DNA of 64,000 bases. It comes from Candidatus Nitrosotenuis chungbukensis (GTDB lineage: Archaea; Thermoproteota; Nitrososphaeria; Nitrososphaerales; Nitrosopumilaceae). The notes beneath the pieces were generated by a model, which saw only the letters and a program-made list of their open reading frames with translations, searched no databases and was not told the DNA's origin. Shown one piece after another: positions 57,227-64,000 of this stretch. The stretch is taken from assembly GCF_000685395.1 (NCBI RefSeq), contig NZ_AVSQ01000012.1, forward strand, positions 62,001 to 126,000. Direction: 5' to 3'. Every line of letters starts with the position of its first letter. Within the stretch, counting starts at the first letter, position 1. The position numbers and the translations under genes were made by a program.

Positions 57227-58654
57227 TTGGAAATAAGAGAAGGATTAACTTTTGACGACGTTCTTCTTGTGCCAAAATATTCTAACATTACCACAAGATC
57301 ACAGACCGATCTTAAAACAAAACTCTCAAAAAATATCTCGCTTAACATTCCGCTGATTTCGGCAAACATGGATACTGTCACAGAATCCGCAATGGCGTCT
57401 GCCATGGCAAGGGAGGGAGGAATTGGAATAATTCACAGATTTCTGACAGTTGAAGAGGAGGTGGAGGAAGTTCTCAAGGTAAAGAGATCAGCCTCTATTA
57501 TCATAGAAAACCCATACGTTGTCAGCCCAGATCAGTCGATTCGAGACGCAATCGCATACATGACTGAAAAAGGGGTTTCAGGCCTTTTGGTTGTAAGTGA
57601 TTCAAAGCTTGTTGGCATACTGACAGGACGTGACGTCATGTTTGAATCCGAGTCAAACCGTCTAGTCAAGGATGTGATGACAAGGGACGTCATAACTGCA
57701 AAGCCTGGGATCTCTTTGGTTGAGGCAAAAGAGGCGCTCAGAAAACACCGAATAGAAAAGCTTCCGCTGATAGATGATGCCGGATCAGTCAGGGGACTCA
57801 TAACCAGCAAAGATATCACACACAATGAGAATTATCCAAACGCGTCAAAGGACAAAAAGGGAAGACCTCTGGTGGGCGCAGCAGTTGGCGTAAAAGGTGA
57901 CTTTATGGAAAGAACCGAGGCATTACTTGAGGCAGATGCCGATGTCATTGTGGTGGACATAGCACACGGTCATAGTGAAAACGCAATCAATACCGTAAGA
58001 CTGATCAAAAAGGCATTTCCAAACTGTGAACTAATTGCAGGAAATGTCGCAACTGCAAGGGGCACTGAGGATTTGATAAAGGCAGGAGTTGATGCAGTAA
58101 AAGTTGGCGTCGGTTCTGGCTCCATTTGCATTACACGAGTAATCACCGGATCTGGCGTACCGCAGCTGAGTGCTGTATATGACTGTGCAGAGATGGGCAA
58201 AAAACACGGCATCCCAATAATTTCAGATGGCGGCACAAGAACCTCCGGTGATGTCACAAAGGCATTGGCTGCTGGCGCGTCAACTGTCATGATAGGAAGT
58301 CTTTTTGGGGGAACAGATGAGAGCCCCGGCTCATATGTGATGAAAAACGGAAAACGATACAAAATCTACAGGGGCATGGCCTCGTTTATGGCAACACTTG
58401 GGAGAAAAACAAAGGAGGCAGGAAATGCAGCAAACGATGACTTGAATGATTATGTGGCGGAGGGAGTAGAAGCAATGGTACCATACAAAGGAAGCGTTGC
58501 TGACATCATAACGCAGCTTACCGGCGGAGTGCGCTCAGGTCTTAGCTATTGCGGTGCAAACACCATACCGCAGATGCAAGAAAATGCCGAATTTATTAAA
58601 ATGTCCCGTGCCGGGTTTGCAGAAAGCCAGCCGCACGACGTGGATTTAATGTAA
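57227..58654 (+). CDS. guaB: Inosine-5'-monophosphate dehydrogenase
   Basis: 475 residues from the TTG (MEIREGLTFDDVLLVP). It oxidises IMP to XMP with NAD+. A CBS pair is inserted at about 90-205 (LVGILTGRDVMF; VRGLITSKDITHN). GVGSGSICITRVITGSG holds the catalytic Cys; GGTRTSGDVTKAL and EGVEAMVPYKG complete the site. A longer frame starting 24 codons upstream overlaps folP and lacks family support. Confidence 0.95.
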   Translation: MEIREGLTFDDVLLVPKYSNITTRSQTDLKTKLSKNISLNIPLISANMDTVTESAMASAMAREGGIGIIHRFLTVEEEVEEVLKVKRSASIIIENPYVVSPDQSIRDAIAYMTEKGVSGLLVVSDSKLVGILTGRDVMFESESNRLVKDVMTRDVITAKPGISLVEAKEALRKHRIEKLPLIDDAGSVRGLITSKDITHNENYPNASKDKKGRPLVGAAVGVKGDFMERTEALLEADADVIVVDIAHGHSENAINTVRLIKKAFPNCELIAGNVATARGTEDLIKAGVDAVKVGVGSGSICITRVITGSGVPQLSAVYDCAEMGKKHGIPIISDGGTRTSGDVTKALAAGASTVMIGSLFGGTDESPGSYVMKNGKRYKIYRGMASFMATLGRKTKEAGNAANDDLNDYVAEGVEAMVPYKGSVADIITQLTGGVRSGLSYCGANTIPQMQENAEFIKMSRAGFAESQPHDVDLM

Positions 58655-58685
58655 GTTTTTAATGTCATTAGGAATATAATTTTCT

Positions 58686-59153
58686 GTGCTCACAAAAACC
58701 ACCATTATAGGAATTTGCATCGGAGCTGTAATACTTGGGATCGGAATAGCGTCAATGATCTTAAATTCGCCATTTCTTCATACAGAATCTAGAGATGCAA
58801 CAATTGGTGTTGAAAAAATGGCTACATACGAATTTACTGCACCAAAAAGTTCACACCAACGATTCACTGTAACTGGAGATGATTTTCACATAAAACTGAC
58901 TACTCCTGGAGATGGAATTCAAAAAGATGAAGATTTTAAAAAAGAAATTACTTTTGATTGGTATGTCTTACAAGAGGGTGTGAACAAAATCGTAATCACC
59001 AATACTGGTCAATCGGAACTCAAATTTAATTACGAGTTTAATCGGTATGGCGACTATCTCATTTTAACACATAACATAATCTTGATAACTACAGCTGTAA
59101 TAATAATCGGATTTAGTGCCGCGTTTAGCGTTAGAAAACCAAAAGGATTCTAA
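58686..59153 (+). CDS. Membrane-anchored hypothetical protein
   Basis: 155 residues with two membrane spans, one near the N-terminus (IIGICIGAVILGIGIASMIL) and one near the C-terminus (IILITTAVIIIGFSAAF), around a beta-rich loop of about 85 residues facing outside (YEFTAPKSSHQRFTVTG; NKIVITNTGQSELKFNYEF). Short basic tail. GTG start. Could be a small Ig-like or sandwich domain. Not recognised. Stop overlaps convergent pheA by 4 bp. Confidence 0.65.
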   Translation: MLTKTTIIGICIGAVILGIGIASMILNSPFLHTESRDATIGVEKMATYEFTAPKSSHQRFTVTGDDFHIKLTTPGDGIQKDEDFKKEITFDWYVLQEGVNKIVITNTGQSELKFNYEFNRYGDYLILTHNIILITTAVIIIGFSAAFSVRKPKGF

Positions 59154-59959
59154 ACCATTTTTGCTTTTCTGTACGAGCCGAGCACTTTCATAAACACCGT
59201 TCTCTGCCTTATCTTCTCCAATATTCCCTGTATGGTGGGATCTTCTTTGGTGCCGTCAAAGTCCATGTAGAAATTGTATTCCCACGGAGTGCTCTTGTTC
59301 GGCCTTGATTCTATTTTTGTGAGATTTACCTTAAAGTCATTAAACTCTTTGAGTATGTTAAATAATGCCCCGGCCTCATGCTTGACTGAAAATATGATTG
59401 ATGTCTTGTCTCCGTCGTCTAGGGGGGTTTTTGACAATACCAAAAATCGCGTATAATTGTTAGTGTTGTCCTCTACTCCTTCTCTGATTATCGGAACCTG
59501 GTATATTTCAGATGCTCTCTTGCTTGCAATGCAACTTATGTTTTTCTTGTTCAAGTCTTTTATTATTTTGACACTTCCAGCCGTATCGTATGTCGGAATC
59601 GTCTTTAGCTTATGATCCTGAATAAATTTCCTACATTGCCCAAGTGCCTGCGGATGCGAATACACAGTATCAATTTCATCCATCCCGTCAAATCCAATCA
59701 GGCAGTGCCTTACCCTGTAGTATACCTCTCCAACTATTGTCAATCCGGTAGATACCAACAAATCATAACTCTCACCTACGCTACCTTCAAGCGAATTTTC
59801 TACCGGCAGCACTGAATAATCAGTGTCCCCTCTCTGTGTGGATTCTACTACTTCGGCAAACGTTGCAAAGGGAACCGTATCTATTGACTCTTTAAAAAAT
59901 GAAATCGCCGCATCCTCGCTATACGCACCTCGTTCTCCTTGGAACGATACTTTGTACAT
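59150..59959 (-). CDS. pheA: Prephenate dehydratase
   Basis: 269 residues. Catalytic domain about 1-180 (FQGERGAYSEDAAI; VLPVENSLEGSVGESYDLL; the NYTRFLVL motif with the active Thr-Arg-Phe), then an ACT regulatory domain (GALFNILKEF, KIESRPNKSTPWEYNFYMDF) for phenylalanine feedback. It makes phenylpyruvate. Monofunctional, no chorismate mutase. Stop of csl4 lies 1 base upstream, so the two are in one operon. Confidence 0.95.
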   Translation of the reverse strand: MYKVSFQGERGAYSEDAAISFFKESIDTVPFATFAEVVESTQRGDTDYSVLPVENSLEGSVGESYDLLVSTGLTIVGEVYYRVRHCLIGFDGMDEIDTVYSHPQALGQCRKFIQDHKLKTIPTYDTAGSVKIIKDLNKKNISCIASKRASEIYQVPIIREGVEDNTNNYTRFLVLSKTPLDDGDKTSIIFSVKHEAGALFNILKEFNDFKVNLTKIESRPNKSTPWEYNFYMDFDGTKEDPTIQGILEKIRQRTVFMKVLGSYRKAKMV

Positions 59960-59960
59960 T

Positions 59961-60506
59961 TTAATCTCTTAGCTTCAGAAAATCGCTCTTTTCAAAATTG
60001 GTTGATATCTTGCGGTCCTCAACAAATCCGCAGTTTGGGCACTTGACTCTGTCTCTTAGCGGAACTACGCTTCCAGCACAAATGTTACATTTTGTAAATA
60101 ACACTCCTAGTTCAGGCTCGTCAATTGTTGCATGTATTGTACCGTTTAGGTGACTTTCAATTTTTAGCGTAATGACATCGTTTACTCTGGCAATGATTCT
60201 CCTTCTGTCCATGTTCTGGCAAATGCATTCCACTCCTGATGAGTTTGGTTTGCCGTTTATGTAATGTATGGCTACTGCAATCATGGATGACAATACTGCT
60301 GCCACTGTACCTATGACGATGTCACCTTTTTTTGGTATTGCAAGCTGTTTTCCGTTTTCCACCTGCGCAATCTTGTTTTTTTTATCTATATTTGCAATTC
60401 CAATTGTAGATGCCCTGATCTTGCTGCCGTCATCAAAGGTGTTGTTTCCTGCCTCCATTTCTTCAATAGAGCCAAGCGTATCGCCAGGTACGACAAAATC
60501 TTCCAT
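59961..60506 (-). CDS. csl4: Exosome RNA-binding subunit Csl4
   Basis: 181 residues. N-terminal domain (VPGDTLGSIEEMEAGNNTFDDG), central S1 domain (PKKGDIVIGTVAAVLSSMIAVAI), and a C-terminal zinc ribbon (CNICAGSV...CPNCGFVEDRKIS). It forms the cap of the archaeal exosome that degrades and trims RNA. Normal length. Same operon as pheA. Confidence 0.93.
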   Translation of the reverse strand: MEDFVVPGDTLGSIEEMEAGNNTFDDGSKIRASTIGIANIDKKNKIAQVENGKQLAIPKKGDIVIGTVAAVLSSMIAVAIHYINGKPNSSGVECICQNMDRRRIIARVNDVITLKIESHLNGTIHATIDEPELGVLFTKCNICAGSVVPLRDRVKCPNCGFVEDRKISTNFEKSDFLKLRD

Positions 60507-60561
60507 GTTATTTCCTGATTTGGCTAATTATTAATTGGTTTTGAATCCAAAGCGGGCGAAT

Positions 60562-60930
60562 CTAAATTTCAGATTCGCAAACAGGCATGTCCTTTAGGAT
60601 ATCCTTTCCGTCCTCGTCTACGATCGACGGCGCAACAAGACAAATCTTGCCGTTTTTTCTCTTACAGTAAACCTCTGACTCGTTGTTTTCCTTGTCTCTT
60701 GCCCAAAAGGAATGCGTCTGTGAAAAATTGGGGCTCTGGCCGCTTTTTTCGTAAATTTCTTCTGCGGTCCATATCTGATCCTTTGCAACTGAGGTACTGC
60801 CAAGCTTCATCCCCTTTATGCCGACAATGTCGCCTTCCTCGTCTTTGACTATGCAGCTAACGTGAATCCTAGCTTTTGGATATCTGATAAAATTCTTTTT
60901 TGTATGTGAAAAATTAGTCTTGCGTGCCAT
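60562..60930 (-). CDS. Conserved hypothetical, possibly RNA-associated
   Basis: 122 residues, basic N-terminus (ARKTNFSHTKKNFIRYPKARIHVSC), then strands (IVKDEEGDIVGIKGMKLG) and a C-terminal segment with SEVYCKRKNGKICLVAPS. Three cysteines, not zinc-spaced. It lies upstream of csl4 in the same direction, 55 bases apart. Not recognised. Confidence 0.6.
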   Translation of the reverse strand: MARKTNFSHTKKNFIRYPKARIHVSCIVKDEEGDIVGIKGMKLGSTSVAKDQIWTAEEIYEKSGQSPNFSQTHSFWARDKENNESEVYCKRKNGKICLVAPSIVDEDGKDILKDMPVCESEI

Positions 60931-61036
60931 TTACATCATTATGAAAAACGAGAATCTGTTTTTGTACTCAAATTGCTTTCCTTTTCATAAAAACTCTTCA
61001 ATTCATCAATATTAACATTATTGTTTCGCACAAATT

Positions 61037-62032
61037 TTACAACCAGTGTGGAACCTGCAAGTATCCATCGATGCTTTCATTTCTTAATATTTTTAGCAGT
61101 GCGCTTGCCTGAGGTGTGGACAAGACGGGCTTGTCAAATTGATTGTCAGTTGAAATTCTTGGGCACGCAACTTGGATAAACGCGTCAATTCCCTTCAAAT
61201 TGCGCAGTCTGTCATTTGTAATGTCTGTGAGCGCAAACAGTTGAACTGTTTTTCCTTCTTTTTCAAGCTCGCGCTTGAATTTGAGCGCGGTAGTTTTTGA
61301 GAGCTGGCCTTCTTTGAGGCCTACTATGACTCCAAACGTCTTTGCGTCGGCTGCCTTGTATATGGCAAGAGTTGCCTTCGTCTGCAATTTCTGTGCAAAC
61401 TCTGTTACCTCCCTGACCTCGTTAAAGTAAGGATCCAAGACATAGGTTGGCTTGTTTGTCGAAAGTGCGAGGCCTGCTGCATGGAAATTACTTTGTCCCA
61501 TGAAGACGTTCGCATCAACTTGGTTTTGCACCTCTTGAGCCGGATAAAACTCGCATCCAAATACCTGCCCGTCGTTTAACTGGCCTTTACCCTTTCCTAC
61601 TTTTACTTGGACTCCGTTTTCTTCTAGAGTCTTGCGGACTGTGTCAATTTGGTTGAGGTGCTGGCTGTCAGTTACAAGCGATACTGTCTTGCCCTTTAGA
61701 ATATCTGCACATTTTACTGTGACGCTTTCAAAGGAAATATCATCAAAGGCATCTATCATCACAACGTTGTCCTGAAAAGTCGACATGCTTATCGTGTGAC
61801 CGACATTGAACAAGATATCTGCAGCTAGGGTTTTTGCGCCGTTTGAATTCAGATCACACGTTCCCCAAGTGGTATCTGCAATCACGTATGCTGGAATGCC
61901 AAATCTGTTCATTATGTTGACGGCTGCATCTTGGACCTTTGGGATGATTCCCTCTGGGCCGTTTAGTGCAACGGATACTGGCTTGCGCTCTTGAATTGTC
62001 TTGAAGATTTTGTCTTCATCTATTACTATCAT
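61037..62032 (-). CDS. dph2: Diphthamide synthesis radical enzyme Dph2
   Basis: 331 residues. Three widely spaced cysteines in the family positions (TTWGTC at 59, VFGCEFYPA near 160, VACPRIS near 287) hold the unusual [4Fe-4S] cluster that cleaves SAM to a 3-amino-3-carboxypropyl radical, modifying a His of EF2. Length normal for the archaeal homodimer (about 330-340). Own promoter region shared with the divergent TiaS gene. Confidence 0.93.
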   Translation of the reverse strand: MIVIDEDKIFKTIQERKPVSVALNGPEGIIPKVQDAAVNIMNRFGIPAYVIADTTWGTCDLNSNGAKTLAADILFNVGHTISMSTFQDNVVMIDAFDDISFESVTVKCADILKGKTVSLVTDSQHLNQIDTVRKTLEENGVQVKVGKGKGQLNDGQVFGCEFYPAQEVQNQVDANVFMGQSNFHAAGLALSTNKPTYVLDPYFNEVREVTEFAQKLQTKATLAIYKAADAKTFGVIVGLKEGQLSKTTALKFKRELEKEGKTVQLFALTDITNDRLRNLKGIDAFIQVACPRISTDNQFDKPVLSTPQASALLKILRNESIDGYLQVPHWL

Positions 62033-62115
62033 TTGAACAGATAACCATCTGTCAATTTTAATTTAAACCAAGCTGAATGACAAATCACAAATGTCTGATT
62101 ATTCTGTAGTAATTA

Positions 62116-63438
62116 GTGCAAAAAGAGACAATCCTGAACATAGGCTTTGATGATACCGACTCCCCAAAGGGAATGTGCACCACTTATCTTGCGTACAGGC
62201 TGGTCGATTCGCTAAAAAAAGAAAAAGTAGAGTTTCTTGACTATCCAAGGCTGATACGATTCAATCCCAACATACCGTGGAAGACGCGTGGAAATGGGGC
62301 AGTCGCATTAAAGATCAAGACAAGCAGACCTGCTGTGGTAAAAAATAAAGTAATTGGATTCGTAAAAAAGTTCTCCGATCTGAAAAACGGGGCAAATCCG
62401 GCTGTGGTCTTTTTTGAAAATGCAGACATTCCAGAAGAATTTACGCAATTTAGCAAGCATGCGCTGTGGCAGCTGATTAGCAGAAATAACGCAAAAAAGT
62501 TTGTTGCAGATCACAATATCGAATCATTTTACATTGGAAATGGCCAAGGGCTAGTTGGCGCAATAGGCGCAATCGGATATAGATTCTCTGATCATACGTA
62601 TGAGCTACTCAGCTACAGAAAAAAATCGCAGTTTGGGAAAAAACGAAAGATAGTTGCAGATAGCGTAAGAAAAATGCAGGAAAAGACATACCCGAGAACC
62701 TTTAACAGCTATGACACAAAAAAACAGAAAATCTTGTTTGCGCCGCATGGACCTGATCCCGTATTCTTCGGTATCAGGGGAGAGGATGTAGGCTCGTTAC
62801 TTGATGCATCACAACTAATCAAGACTCAAGAAAAGCCAGTCGGACACATGATCTTCAAGTCCAATCAGGGAACGGGGGATCATCTCCAAAATGAAATTGA
62901 TGTCCGTTCTCTAAGACCGTATTGTTCTGGAATGATAACTGGTGTAGTTTCAGTGGAACCGAAAATGGAAAAGGGAGGACATGTGATGTTTGGAATAAAA
63001 AAAGACGGTATTGAAATAAGCTGTGCAGTCTACAAGGAAACTGGAATAACAAAGCATGCTACAAATCTCATTTTGGGTGATAAAATTCGTGTTGGCGGCG
63101 GAGTCAGAAGGGCATCAAGCAAGCATAACCGTGTACTGAATGTAGAATTTTTCCAGGTTTTGCGTTTGGAAAAAAAAATAATCCTAGTTAATCCAACGTG
63201 TACAAAATGCAAAAAACACATGAAGTCAAAGGGCAAAGGTCAGGGCTTTGAATGTATCAAGTGCGGAAACAAATCACCTAAAAAAGAAATCAAACAAATC
63301 TCAAGACAAATTAAAAAGCAAATCTACATCCCACAAGCATCTGCGCACAGGCATCTTACACGGCCACAACAAAGACTTGAAACAACAAACAAAGAGTTAA
63401 GATTTGATGAAAAGGCTCCGTGGTTTTCCGTTTATTAA
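62116..63438 (+). CDS. tiaS: tRNA-Ile2 2-agmatinylcytidine synthetase TiaS
   Basis: 440 residues. GFDDTDSPKGMCTTYLAYRLV at the start and RFNPNIPWKTRGNGAVAL are signature blocks of the catalytic domain; an OB-like region and a C-terminal zinc ribbon (CTKCKKHMK...CIKCGNKSP) bind the tRNA. It attaches agmatine to C34 of tRNA-Ile(CAU) using ATP so that it reads AUA. GTG start. Length fits archaeal TiaS (about 420-450). Confidence 0.94.
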   Translation: MQKETILNIGFDDTDSPKGMCTTYLAYRLVDSLKKEKVEFLDYPRLIRFNPNIPWKTRGNGAVALKIKTSRPAVVKNKVIGFVKKFSDLKNGANPAVVFFENADIPEEFTQFSKHALWQLISRNNAKKFVADHNIESFYIGNGQGLVGAIGAIGYRFSDHTYELLSYRKKSQFGKKRKIVADSVRKMQEKTYPRTFNSYDTKKQKILFAPHGPDPVFFGIRGEDVGSLLDASQLIKTQEKPVGHMIFKSNQGTGDHLQNEIDVRSLRPYCSGMITGVVSVEPKMEKGGHVMFGIKKDGIEISCAVYKETGITKHATNLILGDKIRVGGGVRRASSKHNRVLNVEFFQVLRLEKKIILVNPTCTKCKKHMKSKGKGQGFECIKCGNKSPKKEIKQISRQIKKQIYIPQASAHRHLTRPQQRLETTNKELRFDEKAPWFSVY

Positions 63439-63444
63439 AACTTA

Positions 63445-63463
63445 GTTGATGGTTTCTATCAAC
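63445..63463 (+). terminator. Weak hairpin after tiaS
   Basis: GTTGAT (63445-63450) pairs with ATCAAC (63458-63463) around a 7-base loop, followed by a T-rich stretch. It lies just after the tiaS stop and could end its transcript. AT-rich, so marginal. Confidence 0.3.
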
Positions 63464-63549
63464 ACTGTTTTGTACTTCAACCTATCGTATTTCACGGGAT
63501 CATGTCTAGTGGTTAGGATCTGCTCATAAAGCAAAAACAGGAATTCGTT

Positions 63550-64000
63550 CTACTCGGATCCATTCAAAATCTTTTCAAGCAATAATTTCTTTTCCGAATG
63601 ATTAAATCCAATCATTTTTTGGAATTTTATTAAATCTCTTCTTGATACTGTAAGGTACCAACTATCATCACAATTAGGTCCCGTTATTCTAGATGGGACA
63701 CCAATAGTAGTCATTAAACATCTAGCTTGATTTAGACCTGCAACATTCATACTTTTAACCCTGACCACAAAGTTTGTCTTATCTACCGTACCTTCATCAT
63801 CAAAAAATGCTCTTAGCCAGAAAATCTTTACAGTTTTTTTAGATTTCAATATTTCATTTCCTATGCACCAACCTAGAGTGTTTCCACCACCAAGCTCTTT
63901 GATTCTTGAATATACTCTCTTAGATTTGAAGATCAGATCCGTAGATTTCCTTCTTCTAACTGTGATTTTGTAGATATCTAGTATGTCTTTCGAAAACTCT
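63550..64000 (-). CDS. LAGLIDADG homing-endonuclease-like protein, cut by right edge
   Basis: The frame is open from the stop at 63550 to the last base, 150 codons visible; the true start lies outside. FWLRAFFDDEGTV is a LAGLIDADG-type motif ending in acidic residues; it is followed by the alternating strand-helix pattern of the endonuclease core (VRVKSMNVAGLNQARCLMTTIG, WYLTVSRRDLIKFQKMIGF, then KKLLLEKIL). Upstream residues (LGGGNTLGWCIGNEI) are linker. Such proteins are encoded in archaeal rRNA introns, inteins or alone. A TTG at 63849 inside the frame is not needed as start. Confidence 0.72.
   Translation of the reverse strand, partial: EFSKDILDIYKITVRRRKSTDLIFKSKRVYSRIKELGGGNTLGWCIGNEILKSKKTVKIFWLRAFFDDEGTVDKTNFVVRVKSMNVAGLNQARCLMTTIGVPSRITGPNCDDSWYLTVSRRDLIKFQKMIGFNHSEKKLLLEKILNGSE

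Noticed and set aside
63504-63519. A 16-base string, GTCTAGTGGTTAGGAT, identical in form to a tRNA-Glu/Asp D-arm, next to the homing-endonuclease frame
   Set aside because: No anticodon arm with T33 and no T-arm (TTCGTTC lacks A58 and its flanks do not pair). Only a weak GGATC/GATCC closing stem exists. Probably chance or a decayed fragment.
1-64000. CRISPR array, insertion sequence, rRNA gene or prophage
   Set aside because: No regularly spaced direct repeats with unique spacers, no transposase or integrase frame, and no rRNA sequence was seen. No complete tRNA was seen in the intergenic gaps examined.

Overview
The window is AT-rich, gene-dense archaeal DNA, almost certainly from an ammonia-oxidising thaumarchaeon (Nitrososphaerota) of the Nitrosopumilus/Nitrosarchaeum/Nitrosotenuis type. 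The evidence is an archaeal TFB, ribosomal proteins S27e and L44e, a thermosome, Csl4, Dph2, TiaS, RtcB and MptE. To these are added an Amt/P-II pair, cobalamin nucleotide-loop genes, secreted proteins with the AKWW repeat seen in this phylum, and a PEF-type C-terminal sorting tail. Many genes seem to start with GTG or TTG and to lack a leader, with a TATA box about 26 bases before the start codon.

Bases 1-43,000 are dominated by a scattered stress and energy-sensing set: eight UspA proteins, seven CBS-domain proteins (one fused to an HPF-like ribosome-hibernation domain), two phosphoribosyltransferases, two flavin-binding PNPOx-like proteins, two Hsp20s, a nitroreductase, PRPP synthetase, AMP phosphorylase, SAM synthetase, a PAC2 protein, two P-II proteins and the ammonium transporter. 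Two secreted AKWW-repeat proteins, an antiporter, heme O synthase, an Lrp regulator and aspartate-semialdehyde dehydrogenase follow.

Bases 43,000-47,100 form a compact cobalamin operon (aminotransferase/decarboxylase, CobQ, CbiB, CobS, CobY) with overlapping start and stop codons. Its CobQ has no glutaminase domain. Bases 47,100-63,440 are housekeeping: ribosomal proteins, adenine deaminase, thermosome, ROK kinase, GMP synthase, MptE/FolP, IMP dehydrogenase, prephenate dehydratase, Csl4, Dph2 and TiaS. The right edge cuts a LAGLIDADG homing-endonuclease-like gene that stays open to the last base.

The main discovery is an 18-bp palindromic element, ideal form ATTATCA-N4-TGATAAT with core TCA-N4-TGA. 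Its near edge sits 40-43 bases upstream of the start codon, just above the TATA box, of most genes in the first 43 kb. I found 36 copies or degenerate copies by eye. The promoters I checked for rtcB, TFB, S27e/L44e, thermosome, guaB, pheA, Csl4, dph2 and tiaS do not have it. Two strong copies have no protein gene at the expected distance. Instead, a long stem-loop begins exactly about 41 bases downstream of each, behind a good TATA box. These look like two undescribed small RNAs (about 1877-1941 and 9245-9340) under the same control. The element also supports several start-codon choices and two very short genes (40 and 41 residues). My reading is a shared regulon that links USP and CBS nucleotide sensors with AMP, PRPP, SAM and ammonium metabolism; the regulator is unknown.
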